Of a stretch of 64,000 nucleotides of DNA, positions 8,470 to 19,254 are shown one piece after another (within the stretch, counting starts at the first letter, position 1; each line of letters begins with the position of its first letter). This stretch comes from Lactuca virosa. Taxonomy: Eukaryota; Streptophyta; Magnoliopsida; Asterales; Asteraceae. The DNA lies in NCBI GenBank assembly GCA_928212115.1, contig CAKMRJ010005412.1, positions 252,112,484 through 252,176,483 on the forward strand. The letters are read 5' to 3'. A model generated the notes under the pieces. It was not told where the DNA came from and searched no databases. It was given only the letters and a program-made list of their open reading frames with translations. The position numbers and the translations under genes were made by a program.

Positions 8470-11400
8470 ATGTCTACTCCTGGAAACACTTCTGCTTCGT
8501 CCTCCTCCAACCAAAACTTCTCTTTGCTCAATATATGCTCCAAAGTCGTTATGGATGGCTCAAACTATAACCATTGGATGCACAACATCAAGATGGCTCT
8601 TCGTTTCGAGAACAAAGAATATGTTCTTGAAAAGGAGCTCAAAGAGCTTGATGAGAATGAAGCTACTCCTGAAGATCTTGCTGCCTACAAGAAACATTAC
8701 GATGATGCTACCAAAGTGGCATGCATCATGGTGGCAACTATGTCCCCAGAACTGCAGAGGTACTATGAGGACTACTGGCCTTTCGAGATGAACAAGGACC
8801 TTATGGAAAAGTACCATAAGCGAGCTCGTCAAGAAAAGTTCGAAGTAGTCAAGTCACTCATGGCTTGCAAGATGAAAGATGGGGAGTCGGTTGTGTCACA
8901 TGTGCAAAGAATGCAACGCTACATAGAGCGTTTGGTCAAGCTCAATATTCACTTTGATGAGGAATTGGCCATTGACATGGTCTTGAACTCACTTCCTGAA
9001 TGTTATGGTCAGTTTATTCTAACTTACCATTTGAACAATACTGAGCAGACCTTGGCCCAATTGCACAACTTGTTGCAGACAACTGAGGCAGGGATGAAGG
9101 GTAAAAGTATACCCTCCACACCTACGAGTGCCCCTGTTTTGGCTATTGGACAGGGAAAGGGGAAAAAGAGGAAAGGTCCTCCCAAACAAAACTGGAAGAG
9201 CAAGGCTCAAGCTGGGTCATCTAGTAATGGCCCAAAGGCTAAGCCCAATGGTTCCACTCCCCATGTTTCTGATCCAAAAGAGGCAGTTTGCTTTTACTGC
9301 AACCAAAAGGGGCATTGGAAGAGATCTTGCCCACAATATCTGCAAGATATCAAGGATGGCAAAGTGAAGCCATCTTCGGCAGGTATTTACACTATTTCTG
9401 CTAATAACTCATTATCTTCTCGTTCATGGGTCCTTGATACAGGATGTGATTTTCATATCTGTTCTGATTTGCAAGGTCTAAAGGAAAGTGAGGAGATAGA
9501 GCGAGGAAGGATAAACCTGATCATGGGAAACAGAAAGTCTTCACCAGTAACCAAGATCGGAGTTTATCAGCTTCTGCTTAGTAATGATGTTAGATTAGAT
9601 TTAATAAATTGTTGCTATTCGTCTGAGATGACGAGAAACATTATTTCATTTCATGCATTGTTCAGACAAGGTTTTACATATTCTTTTAATGATTTGAATG
9701 GTTCAATTTCTGTTTATAAGAATGGTGTTTTTATGTTTGAAGCTTTGCCTTGTAATGGTGTGTATGAAACAGTGACTTGTGTTGATAGCCTAGGAAATAG
9801 TGTACTTAATATTGACTTGTCTAATAGTGTAGACAAGGCATGCTTGTGGCATTGTCGTCTTGGACACATTAACAAGAAACGCATAGCCCAACTCCAAAAG
9901 GATGGAGTGTTGGAATCATTTGACCTAAAGTCAGATGATATGTGTGAATCTTGTCTTTTGGGAAAGATGACAAAATCACCATTCACAGGGTCTTGTGAAA
10001 GAGGTGAAGGTCTGTTGGATCTCATACACACGGATGTGTGTGGGCCCTTCAGATCAACTACAAGAGATGCTAATCGATTCTATGTGACTTTCACTGACGA
10101 TTATAGCAGATATGGATATATCTACTTGATCAAGCATAAGTCAGAAACTTTTGAAAAGTTCAAAGATTTTAAGCATGAAGTCGAAAATCAATTGGGCAGA
10201 AAGATAAAGATACTTAGATCCGATAGAGGCGGGGAGTATCTTAGTATCGAGTTTAACGACTATCTGAAAGAATGTGGGATAGTCTCACAATTGACTCCTC
10301 CTAGGACACCACAGTTAAATGGTGTAGCCGAGAGGCGTAATCGAACCTTGTTAGACATGGTTCGTTCTATGATGAGTTGGGCTTCGCTTCCCATTCACTT
10401 CTGGGGGTATGCCTTAGAGACAGCCGCCCACATCCTCAATCTTGTCCCTACAAAGAAGGTTGCCAAAACACCTCACGAAATGTGGACAGGGAAAGTTCCC
10501 TCGTTAGCACATATTAAAGTCTGGGGTTGTGAAGCTTTCGTAAGACGAGAGACTCACGACAAGCTAGCAGCTAGAAGTGAGAAATGTGTTTTCATTGGTT
10601 ACCCAAAGCAGTCTTTTGGATATTTGTTCTACAGGCCTAGTGAGAACGTGGTCTTTGTAGCACGAAGAGGAGTCTTTCTTGAAAGAGAGCTCATATTCAA
10701 AGAGGACAGTGGGAGCACTATTGACCTTGAAGAAATTCAAGATTCAGCCAATGAAGGAACCTTAGATGACACTAGCACTCAACCAGAGGAAACAGTTCCT
10801 GTTGAACCAATCGATAACTCATTACCTCTTAGAAGATCCACTAGGGTGAGTGTGCCACCTGAGTTGTATGGTTTTCATATTACTTCAGATGGTGACACAT
10901 TCATAAGTGACAGAACACTGGTAAACTTAGATGCACCAGTCACTTATAAGGAAGCAATGGCAGGCCCAGAGGCTTCCAAGTGGAAAGAGGCAATGGACAG
11001 CGAGATTAAGTCCATGTATGACAACCAAGTTTGGAATTTGGTTGATAGTGCACCAGGACGTAAGACAGTTGGGTGCAAATGGATCTTCAAGAAGAAGACA
11101 GAAATGGATGGAAATGTGCACACATTCAAGGCTCGACTGGTTGCAAAAGGTTTCACTCAAACCCCAGGGGTTGACTATGATGAGACCTTCTCGCCAGTGG
11201 CTAAGATTAAATCTATTAGGATATTGCTCGCCATAGCTACCTTTCATGATTATGAAATCTGGCAGATGGATGTCAAAACTACTTTCCTTAATGGGAAGTT
11301 GGCTGAAGATGTTTACATGAGTCAGCCAGAGGGTTTTGTTGATGCAAAGTTCCCCAATAGAGTGTGCAAGCTTGAGAAATCCATTTATGGATTGAAACAA

Positions 11401-12516
11401 GCATCTCGCAGTTGGAATCTTTGCTTCCATGAGAAAGTCAAAGAGTTTGGTTTCTCTAGAAGTGAAGATGAGTTCTGTGTGTATATCAAGGCTAGTGGGA
11501 GTATAGTAACTTTTCTGGTGTTGTATGTCGATGACATATTACTCATTGGTAACGACGTTCCAACCTTGAAAGAAGTTAAGTCTTGGCTTGGAAAGTGTTT
11601 TGCCATGAAAGACCTTGGAGAAGCTGCCTATATTCTTGGGATTAGAATATTGAGAGATAGAAAGAAGAGACTAATTGGACTTAGTCAGAGCACATACTTG
11701 GATAAGGTACTAAAGAGGTTTAGTATGGAAAATTCCAAGAAGGGAGAGCTACCTATCCAGAGCAATACCAAATTGAGTAAGACTCAATGCCCGAGTACAG
11801 ATGTTGAAATAGATGACATGAGTTGTGTACCTTATGCTTCCGCTGTCGGATCGATCATGTACGCTATGACATGTACTCGCCCTGATGTGGCATTTGCTTT
11901 GAGCATGGTCAGTCGCTATCAGGGAAACCCAGGTAGAGCTCATTGGATAGCAGTTAAGAATATACTCAAGTATTTGCGAAGGACAAAGGACTGGGTCCTT
12001 GTGCTTGGTGGCAGTGATACTTTGAGAGTAGATGGTTACAGTGATGCCAGCTTTCAGACGGATAGAGATAACTTCCGTTCTCAGTCGGGCTGGGTGTTTT
12101 TACTGAATGGAGGAGCAGTTACTTGGAAGAGTTCCAAGCAAAATACGGTGGCTGATTCTACTTGTGAATCAGAGTACATAGAAGCAAGTGAAGCATCGAA
12201 AGAAGCAGCTTGGTTGAGGAACTTCATCGGGGATCTCGGAGTTGTTCCAACCATCCAGGAGCCTATGGAACTGTTCTGCAATAATGAAGGAGCGGTTGCC
12301 TTGACAAAGGAACCGAGAGATCATGGTAAGACCAGACATATCGACAGAAAGTACCATTTCATCAGACATAGAGTTGAAGAAGGCCATCTTATAGTAAAGA
12401 GGGTGTCATCTGAAGATAACCCAGCAGATCCTCTCACAAAGGGTCTGAGTAGGGCTAAGCATATTCAGCATGCTCGGAGCATAGGACTGAAAGATGATAT
12501 TAGTTTTAGTAGTTAG
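8470..12516 (+). CDS. E1 Gag-Pol polyprotein, intact
   Basis: One open frame of 1348 codons from ATG at 8470, the first ATG after the structured leader. Gag (about residues 1-270) is of the UBN2/copia type and ends in a CCHC zinc knuckle, C274-C277-H282-C287. Protease has D-T-G at 323-325. A GAG-pre-integrase HHCC region around 455-505 precedes the integrase core, with catalytic D522, D585 and E621 (35-residue spacing). Reverse transcriptase has YVDD at 1019-1022, and RNase H begins near D1188/D1192 (DGYSDASF). All catalytic residues I can check are present and there is no frameshift, so the protein could be functional. It is the only plausible enzyme donor in the window for E2 and E3. There is no chromodomain or env-like frame. 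Confidence 0.96.
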   Translation: MSTPGNTSASSSSNQNFSLLNICSKVVMDGSNYNHWMHNIKMALRFENKEYVLEKELKELDENEATPEDLAAYKKHYDDATKVACIMVATMSPELQRYYEDYWPFEMNKDLMEKYHKRARQEKFEVVKSLMACKMKDGESVVSHVQRMQRYIERLVKLNIHFDEELAIDMVLNSLPECYGQFILTYHLNNTEQTLAQLHNLLQTTEAGMKGKSIPSTPTSAPVLAIGQGKGKKRKGPPKQNWKSKAQAGSSSNGPKAKPNGSTPHVSDPKEAVCFYCNQKGHWKRSCPQYLQDIKDGKVKPSSAGIYTISANNSLSSRSWVLDTGCDFHICSDLQGLKESEEIERGRINLIMGNRKSSPVTKIGVYQLLLSNDVRLDLINCCYSSEMTRNIISFHALFRQGFTYSFNDLNGSISVYKNGVFMFEALPCNGVYETVTCVDSLGNSVLNIDLSNSVDKACLWHCRLGHINKKRIAQLQKDGVLESFDLKSDDMCESCLLGKMTKSPFTGSCERGEGLLDLIHTDVCGPFRSTTRDANRFYVTFTDDYSRYGYIYLIKHKSETFEKFKDFKHEVENQLGRKIKILRSDRGGEYLSIEFNDYLKECGIVSQLTPPRTPQLNGVAERRNRTLLDMVRSMMSWASLPIHFWGYALETAAHILNLVPTKKVAKTPHEMWTGKVPSLAHIKVWGCEAFVRRETHDKLAARSEKCVFIGYPKQSFGYLFYRPSENVVFVARRGVFLERELIFKEDSGSTIDLEEIQDSANEGTLDDTSTQPEETVPVEPIDNSLPLRRSTRVSVPPELYGFHITSDGDTFISDRTLVNLDAPVTYKEAMAGPEASKWKEAMDSEIKSMYDNQVWNLVDSAPGRKTVGCKWIFKKKTEMDGNVHTFKARLVAKGFTQTPGVDYDETFSPVAKIKSIRILLAIATFHDYEIWQMDVKTTFLNGKLAEDVYMSQPEGFVDAKFPNRVCKLEKSIYGLKQASRSWNLCFHEKVKEFGFSRSEDEFCVYIKASGSIVTFLVLYVDDILLIGNDVPTLKEVKSWLGKCFAMKDLGEAAYILGIRILRDRKKRLIGLSQSTYLDKVLKRFSMENSKKGELPIQSNTKLSKTQCPSTDVEIDDMSCVPYASAVGSIMYAMTCTRPDVAFALSMVSRYQGNPGRAHWIAVKNILKYLRRTKDWVLVLGGSDTLRVDGYSDASFQTDRDNFRSQSGWVFLLNGGAVTWKSSKQNTVADSTCESEYIEASEASKEAAWLRNFIGDLGVVPTIQEPMELFCNNEGAVALTKEPRDHGKTRHIDRKYHFIRHRVEEGHLIVKRVSSEDNPADPLTKGLSRAKHIQHARSIGLKDDISFSS

Positions 12517-13383
12517 ATTAGTTTTTGAAACTTGTAACAAAGTAAATGTAATTGACTTTTGGTGATTAAATAATAAAGTATTATTTATAAGTTTGGCTAC
12601 TACCTTTTGTCAATTGTTTATTATTGTGTTTCATTTTTGCATGTTTTACTTCCTGAATAATGAGATTATTCAAACTCCACAGTCGCTCATACTCTTGAAA
12701 GTAATTAGTGAATTAAGACTGTCATGAATTGGATTGCAGATTGTCTAAGGATAGACATGGAAATAGAATTGCTGCAACGTTCATGAGTACTCAGAAATTG
12801 AGATTTGAGTACTGGATAAACCCTCGCTCAGAGTATCACTTCATGGAATTCATCACGAGTAATACTGAGACGATAATATCTTATAATCTTGAAACGAAGA
12901 TATATGAGTTGCAATTTACAAGTCGGTCATGCATTGGTGATACGAAAACGCATCAGTAACTTGGTGTTATAAAACGTATTGTCATGTATAATTTGATGAG
13001 TAAAAGATACAAGCATATGAGTCAACGTTTATTCGTTCCTTTTGCCCTAACAGGAAAAGCGATATCTGTGGGCCCCTCGATGATTTGGTGTTGACTTATG
13101 TGCTAGGCCCAGCCAGGACTGAATTGATGTGTTCGATTAGAAGTCCTTCATCATCACAAATCAGGAATCGGGAAACATAGATTCTGGACAAAGAGATTGA
13201 TTACATTCCATGTCTTTTGTCTGGGGATATCAAGCAGAACGAAGGGTTATATGATCACTTATCTTAGGACACATAACTGACTGGGTCAGAGTTCGGCAAC
13301 AGCTTTTTGGAAGCTACAATTTGCTGATCAAATTTAGAAGGCATACTAGCAATTATAGTTACAGACTTATCCAAGTGGGAGAC
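12517..13383 (+). other. E1 3' untranslated region and polypurine tract
   Basis: Non-coding stretch between the pol stop and the 3' LTR. It shares blocks with E2 and E3: GTCGCTCATACT near 12683, a CTTTTGCC...GGAAAAG hairpin at 13039-13059, and GGGCCCCTCGATGATTT starting near 13071. It ends CCAAGTGGGAGAC directly before the LTR, the expected polypurine primer for plus-strand synthesis. Confidence 0.75.
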
Positions 13384-13525
13384 TGTTGGATTAGGTGTCT
13401 AAGCCCATAACTATAATTGGTATGTACTTGAATTGATAGCAGCACAGTCCTTTTGGGTTGCCCTCAACCTAGCAACTGGACAAGGAAATTATGAAAGGAG
13501 AGATATTAATTTATAAGATTAATAA

Positions 13526-13573
<48 letters not shown>

Positions 13574-14275
13574 GATTTATTAATATGTTAATGGATTAAT
13601 ATATTAATTAGAAATCATTATGTTTAATTAATTGTTAGCCAGAAATTAATCAGAATTGATTTTGGGGTTAAAAGAATTGATTATAAAGTGCAGGGACTAG
13701 TTTGCAATTAACTGATAGTTGAATGGAAGGATCCAGAACTCCCTTGGAAGGGGGTGGACGAAAACCCTAGGGGAAACCCTAGAGAATTCGTCCAAGGGGT
13801 CCAAGATAAGGCCTTGGGTCTTGCTTAGGCCCTAAGCAAAGGATAACTAGGGTTTTCCCTAAACCCTAGTTCCCTCAACTATTTAAGGAGCCTCCTGGCT
13901 CACATTTTAGGGTACTCATTCTTTGGAAGAATACCTTGGCCGAAATTGCATACTCCCTCCCCTCTCTCTTCTTCTACTTTCCTTCTTGCTAGTCATTGGA
14001 TGTGATTCCATTAGAGGCATTACACTTGTGGTGCTAAAGCTTCCAAGAAGATCAAGATCAAGATCAAGGGAATATCAATTGTTTGCTATAACAATTGAAA
14101 GGTATGTAAACCCTAAACCCTAGTTTGTTAATTTCGAAATTAGCCTCTCTCCTCTAGGGTTCTTGTTTTACAATTCAAAGTTATATGTTCAATAGTTAAA
14201 ACATAGATCCAAAGTAGGTTGCATGTGAACTTAGGAATTGTTTTCTAGTTTATTTGTTTTACCTAAAACCCATCA
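13384..14275 (+). repeat. E1 3' LTR
   Basis: Begins TGTTGGATTAG and ends AACCCATCA, followed by the target duplication GTTCC. It differs from the 5' LTR by about seven substitutions and a shorter AT run (13530-13571). Confidence 0.95.
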
Positions 14276-14394
14276 GTTCCATGACTCACCAGTAGCAGGA
14301 CAGGGGTGGGGCCCATGCTAGGCGAGGCCTTACATCAGTAGTAAAGTAGAGTATGTTTAGCGTTATGATATGTGTTATGTTATATGCTTGTATT

Positions 14395-14580
14395 TGTTAG
14401 TAGCGGGCGAGGCCCAGAGACAGGCGGGGCCTAAGAGAACAGATCTGTATACCGAGCGGGGCTCGATGCCAAGCGGGGCCTGATGCCGGGCGGAACCCGA
14501 TGCAGTGGGAGGGGCCCAAGTTAGTCCGGACTACTGACCGATGCCGGGCAGGGCCCGATGCAGTGGGCAAGGCCCAGTAT
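14395..14580 (+). repeat. GC-rich tandem repeats in SL1
   Basis: Degenerate units such as GGGCGGAACCCGATGC, GGGCAGGGCCCGATGC and GAGCGGGGCTCGATGCC recur about every 20-25 bp. Related units occur before E1 between about 5960 and 6240, so E1 landed inside the array. It lies between the donor-like and acceptor-like sites of SL1. Confidence 0.65.
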
Positions 14581-14599
14581 GTGGTATGTGGTAGATTGG

Positions 14600-14650
14600 G
14601 GGGAATCACTAAGCTTCGTGCTTACGGTTTTCAGTTTTGGTTTCAGGTAC
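14600..14650 (+). other. Acceptor-like region of SL1
   Basis: GGGGAATCACTAAGCTT is followed within 35 bases by GTTTTCAG and then GGTTTCAG/GTAC (AG at 14645-14646). The ACTCACTAAGCTT block plus a following CAG/GT recurs at 32265-32316 and, on the minus strand, at 49344-49390. The layout resembles a branch region and 3' splice site. Confidence 0.45.
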
Positions 14651-14870
14651 TTCCGGTAGCGGAGGGAAGAGCTCGGGGTGATCGCATGGCACACACACAT
14701 AGCAAAAGAAGCTTAGCCTAGGAAGTTTACTCTGATAAAATGAACAAGTGTTTTGAAAAGATATTCTGATTTATTATAACCCTTTTTGTATGTTGAAATG
14801 ATTTGATACTATGATTTAGTAATGTTTTTAAAGAAATTTTTGGTCATGAGAATTGGGATGTTACAGAGTA

Positions 14871-16585
14871 GAGTTACGCTTTGATTTTTCTTCTTCTCTA
14901 AGGAGTGAAGATTTGTCTGAGTGAACATAATCAGGGTTTTGGGACTTCCAAAACTGTTTCCTTTCAGAGAGATTCTTCTTATATCTCCTATTACGTTGAT
15001 GTTTTTGCTCTGACCACTGCTCTGGAGTTTTATGAATATTAGCCTTGGGTTTCGGTCTTTCATCACGAGTTTCGCTCTTTAGTGAGGAGGTTTCGCTTGT
15101 CTCCTTGACAGGTTCTCTTGGAATCTTTTTGGTACCACTTGTGCTTGGCACATCAAAATGTGTAGTCTTGTTAAGTGGTTCTGCCACATATCTACCTTTG
15201 ACCCTCCATGATGTTTTCTCAGATAGACCAACCATTTCATCAGCATTGCCGATTGGAGCTGACCAGAAATGCTCCTCACAGCCTTCAGCATTGTCCTCGT
15301 TTACTATTGCTGTCAACTCGGCTGTTTGTTGCTATGTGACTCCTATAACTGCATAAACCTGATTTGGTGTGGTTTGAACCTTTTGATATACCACAGCCTT
15401 TTCTTTCAGAATTTTGGACTTATTCTGGGATAAATGAGCGAACTCAACGGAATTTTCAGAAATGAGATTTTTGACAGGTTCGGGTTCGCTTTTGACAAAT
15501 TCAGAACAATCCACATCATCCTCTACGGATATATCACTCATATCATCATCCTCATTAAATTCAGAAGTTTTTCAACATCAATTTTGTTTTCCGAACTTAA
15601 CTTGGCATTCAATGAGTCAAACTTCTGCATGGTTTCGGTTTTAATTTTTAATTTGTCATTTTCGTCCAAAAGGTTCTTAAGCATGTCCTTATGGTCTTTG
15701 GACTTGATGAAGGACTCGATTTTGTCAAGACCAATTCTGTATCCTGGAGAAATTTCATCAGAAGATACAACGGCTTCACACTTATATACATCAACATCAA
15801 TTTCATCCTCCTTAAATTCAAGGAAGGGCAGAATCTTACGATGAATTTTCTTGCCTATTTCACAATTCAGATGCAATTGGGGTAATATTCGAATATAAAC
15901 GTTTAGCAATTAAACGAAAAACATTTCTCTGTTTTAAAATCTTTAAATTATCCCTTTGCAAATAAATTGTCTCATCCTTAATCCTAACTAACTCGATCTC
16001 CTTTTGCTCTATCCACATCCGTCTCTCCTCACTCTTCGAAGACACCCTGCTGAGTTGATCAGTTAGGTTAGAATTTGTTAAGCGATTCTGTGTTAAACTA
16101 CCACTTAAACTAGAAAATTTAGATTTTAATTCGTTCAGTTCTTTTTCATAGTTTGTGACAGGGATTTTCAATGATTCAAGAATTGATTGTACCTTCTTGA
16201 TCAACCGGTCGCATTCGTTGATCTGCTCGCCAACTGGTTTGGCAGCGAAGCATCTGTCTTCTCGCTCCCTTGCTTCATCACAACTCCCATAGATAGTATA
16301 GCCTCTCATCTGTGACACTCCGGCAGTCACCATCAAGCACTTCCCTGCACCTTCAGTTTCAGCTTCTTTTTCCAAGAAATCCCTGCCATGTGTGGGCTTA
16401 CGAACTTCTTTGTTCTCAGAGTCTGTAGACCAGACTTCCACGCCACCAAACTCATCGTCCACGAGATTTTCCTGCATAATTAAAGCATTCATTGTGTTAT
16501 TAGCAACAACTTTCTTCTTCTTCATTTCTTTTAGCTTTCTCAGGTAGTAGGCTTCATCATCTTCATTCTCGTTCTTTTCTGACAT
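14871..16585 (-). pseudogene. SIRE-like gag C-terminal region, frameshifted
   Basis: Reading leftward from 16585, several overlapping frames (16585-15860, 15909-15538, 15541-15332, 15316-14871) cover a Lys/Glu-rich, coiled-coil-like protein following the zinc knuckle. It includes long Leu/Glu/Lys stretches (LKEMKKKK, LNELKSKFSSL). SIRE gag proteins have a long C-terminal part like this. At least three frameshifts or stops break it before the SL1 insertion point. Confidence 0.7.
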
Positions 16586-16597
16586 CTTTCTTAAGAC

Positions 16598-17659
16598 ACA
16601 ATCTTTGGCAAAGTGATTCTTGCCTTTGCAGAAGTGACAATCAAATCCAGAGTCACCAACAAGCTTACTATCCTTCTTCGGTTATTCATGCTGAGGAGAG
16701 TTCTTCGGTTCCTCCTTTGCTTTATCCGAACTGTAGCTTCCTTGCCAGTTTCGGTTCTTGGAGATAGGAAACTTTCTACGCACGAACTTCTTTGGATTAG
16801 AGACCATCAAAGCATATTCTTCATTGGTTAGATCAAATTCTGACAGATCTAAATCTTCTTTTTCTTCAGCCACGTTCTTTCCTTTTGATATAAGAGCTAA
16901 AGATCCCATGCTTGAAACCACATTCATTTCTTTGGTCACTGCACTTTTGTGTGATTTTAGAATCCCCACTAGCTTCGGCAAGGAATAAGTTTTGAATTGT
17001 TCATGAGCTTTTACTGTAGACACCACCGCCATCCATTCGGTTCTTAGGCCATTCATGAATGTGACCTTTTGTTCAATTACCTTCCTTTCTATGCCATGCT
17101 TTATTATTTTTCTGAGAAGATGATTGAAACGATCAAAGGCTTGAATGAGCTTCTCTTCTTGTTTTTGCTTGAAGTCTCCAAACTCTGAAAGCAGTAGAGT
17201 TTGGATAGAGTGCTCAAGATCCTCATCGGTGGAATATAACTCCTTCAATCTAACCCATATCGGATGTGTCGTCGTGCATGAACTGACCAACCGGAATGTG
17301 TCAGATTGTAGGGCGAATCTGATCATTCTTAGTGCTTTAATGTTACTCACAAGCGTTTCCTTTTCGTCTTGAGGAACATCCTTTACATCAACTACGAGTT
17401 GGTTGTACTCCTTTTGCGTCTTGATTGTCCTGTTTGTGCCAGAGTGAACAAATGGACCTATAGTAATCGCTTCCCAGATTAAGTATCCATTATCTTCTGA
17501 ACCAATCACATAGTCTTCAAAGTGATGCGTCCAAACTTCATAATCTTGAGTATATAGGATAGGAATCCTGGTGGTTGATCCGATACTGTTGGAGATGTTG
17601 ATTGGGTTCGTTTGTGAATCGTCAAGAGACATGATGATTTTGTTTTGAAACCTGTTCAA
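16598..17659 (-). pseudogene. SIRE-like Gag N-terminal part and zinc knuckle
   Basis: The 325-codon frame from 17659 to 16682 is a copia Gag capsid-type protein, with YEVWTHHFEDYVIG near its start and TLVSNIKALRMIRFAL in the middle. A stop at 16682 is followed about 40 bases on by an intact CCHC zinc knuckle at 16598-16639 (CHFCKGKNHFAKDC) in the downstream frame. Gag forms the virus-like particle and binds element RNA. The stop between capsid and knuckle is disabling. Confidence 0.82.
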
Positions 17660-17807
17660 GATCAGACTAGTAAAAAAAAGTTAGGGTATGATCGAAGTCT
17701 AAGAACTGCGTCAATGAAGAATGACGGTTCTGGCAGAAAACGATAATAGCGGAAAACCCTAAAACCTTCTTCAACAGAAGAGATGCGTACGGATTACACA
17801 GTCTCCT

Positions 17808-17819
17808 GCTCTGATACCA
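17808..17819 (-). other. SIRE-like primer-binding site
   Basis: Read on the minus strand this is TGGTATCAGAGC, complementary to the initiator tRNA-Met 3' end. It lies two bases from the LTR boundary at 17822, which fixes the element's orientation. Confidence 0.9.
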
Positions 17820-17821
17820 AT

Positions 17822-18158
17822 TGATGAGATGAAAACTCTTTGGATCGATTAGATCTTTAATAGGTAAATCAATAAGAATAACGAACACTAGAACACACAA
17901 TGAATAAACCGTATGTCGAATGATTAAAATATAGTCACACCTCAGAAGAGCTCGATTAAGAACTTCCTCTGTAGAGGTATGCTAGGGTTTATAGTACAAT
18001 TAATATGATAATAATCAAAAGTGTTAATGACAAGGATGCATGCATGCACCTTATATACTAAACCCTAGAAAGATAAGCACGGTTGGACAGGCCCAAACCG
18101 AGAGTACATAATGGACCGAACTACTAAGGCCCAATGGCGCAATCCTTTAAACCCAACA
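17822..18158 (-). repeat. SIRE-like 5' LTR
   Basis: On the plus strand it opens TGATGAGATG and ends AACCCAACA (minus-strand start TGTTGGGTT). A TATATAA box on the minus strand lies at 18051-18057. The outer end is uncertain: an alternative TG...CA end exists at 18651. I prefer 18158 because the next 490 bp look like a gypsy U3. Confidence 0.6.
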
Positions 18159-18651
18159 CCCTAAAAATTGATCGGATTGGACTGCACGACGGCCATCTCG
18201 TGGCAACCTTCTTGCCACATTGTGGCGGCTCCCACCTCATGGCAACCTGCTTTCCACCTCGTGTCAACTCCCACCTCGTGGCAACCTGCTTTCCACCTTA
18301 TGGTGACAGGTTTTCACCCAATTCCATTCCAGCTTCAAACAGTCATAACGTCTTCATTTCAACTCCGTTTTCGGAGATATTTATATGAACACGAGGGTAT
18401 TAACAAGCCCCACACTTCTATCAACTTAAATTTGACTTAATGAATACATAACTTAATCGAAAGGTCCAAATATCGCTTTCCCATTCTACCCTTTATCTCT
18501 AAAACACAATTCAAGAGCTTAAATCACTTGACCCATAATATTATCGTCCAATAAGGTCTAAACTTTACTCCCTTGAAGCTCAAGACCTATACTCAATTAT
18601 ATTATGGCCCGTTATCCCGAAATTAGAATCACTTCGAAACTAGGTGTTACA
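18159..18651 (-). mobile_element. LTR-E: gypsy-type U3 fragment
   Basis: On the minus strand it starts at 18651 with TGTAACACC, runs through one copy of the GAAGACGTTATGACTG module (about 18345), and then shows repeated CCACGAGGTGG-type imperfect palindromes (18180-18310). It then stops at the SIRE-like LTR. This order (terminus, module, palindromes) matches the other gypsy LTRs, so I read it as a U3 cut by the SIRE insertion. The rest would be left of base 1. Confidence 0.6.
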
Positions 18652-19254
18652 TAGAAACTTGAACGAATAAACAAGAAAATTCCCAAAAGTGTATCTGATT
18701 CAGCTGGACTTAGTGATTGCGCTTTCGTTGTGTTGTTCCTCTCTACATACACAAAAAAACCCATTTAATATCGATAATAGATGAGTTTAAGAGATTTTAT
18801 TTGATAAAAGATAAAGAAGGATAGATACATATAGTGGAACAAAATCCAAATCAATTGCAAGCGTAGGGTGTTCCTTCCCATCTGATCAAACCACATAGAT
18901 CCATCTCCTATATTTTTTTTGTTCGATTAAGAAAATCGCAACATTTTCTACATCCCCAAGTTAAGATGTCGATAAACTCCTAAATTCAAACCAATGATTG
19001 ATTCCTCTATCCCGACTCTCCACAACTTAGTTTTTGCTATATCGAATGTACTTGGCGCTATTTTGATTTCACAAAGGAATTGATTATGCGATCAATAGAC
19101 CATGTAGGTATGTCTTATGCAATACTGTGCATTCCTTTTCCCACCCAACAAATCATACAACTAGAATTAAAGGTGGTCGTAAAATTTATTCCATAATAAC
19201 CCTCTATCGGTAACATACACAAGAACCACTCTAATTCTCTCTACTCAAATCTGA
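18652..19254. other. Unassigned AT-rich DNA
   Basis: No open frame, terminal repeat, tandem repeat or recognised motif is visible. It may be old degraded repeat or genomic backbone. Confidence 0.5.

Larger units (their letters stand above)
6243..14275 (+). mobile_element. E1: intact Ty1/copia retrotransposon
   Basis: Two near-identical LTRs (6243-7152 and 13384-14275) flank a leader, one uninterrupted 1348-codon gag-pol frame and a polypurine tract. The target duplication is GTTCC (6238-6242, 14276-14280). By hand count the LTRs differ by about seven substitutions plus the length of an AT microsatellite, roughly 0.8 percent. At an assumed 1.3e-8 substitutions per site per year this suggests about 0.3 million years. 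RT and IN motifs resemble the Angela/Tork-TAR side of copia; the exact lineage is uncertain. Confidence 0.96.
4432..14865 (+). mobile_element. SL1: gypsy-type solo LTR, split by E1
   Basis: The element begins TGTAACACC and ends GATGTTACA, giving a TGTAAC...GTTACA terminal inverted repeat. It is flanked by the 5-bp duplication GAGTA (4427-4431, 14866-14870). Without E1 it is about 2.4 kb, with no internal coding region or primer-binding site, so it is best read as a solo LTR left by LTR-LTR recombination. In order it carries U3 palindromes (4495-4592), a TATA-like box (4635), a second palindrome cluster (5194-5619), a W-box cluster (5636-5694), a donor-like CAG/GTGAGT (5816-5824), GC-rich tandem repeats, and an acceptor-like TTTCAG (14646). 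Gypsy affiliation is inferred from architecture shared with the LTR at 49159-50965. Confidence 0.85.
1..18158 (-). mobile_element. SIRE-like Ty1/copia retrotransposon, 3' end off-window
   Basis: Reading on the minus strand, the order is LTR (17822-18158), primer-binding site, gag, zinc knuckle, protease, integrase, reverse transcriptase and RNase H, which is the copia order. The long gag region followed by protease with a Y-I-D-S-G-C core resembles the SIRE/Maximus lineage; that lineage call is inference. The element is split by the insertion at 4432-14865 (TSD GAGTA at 4427-4431 and 14866-14870). Its coding region carries many frameshifts and stops, so it is dead. The 3' LTR is not visible and must lie left of base 1. 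Confidence 0.85.

Noticed and set aside
17822..18651. SIRE-like LTR extending to the TG/CA end at 18651
   Set aside because: The 18159-18651 part has a gypsy TGTAACACC terminus, a GAAG-GTTATG module and CCAC/GTGG palindromes, so a separate U3 fragment is more likely, though not excluded.
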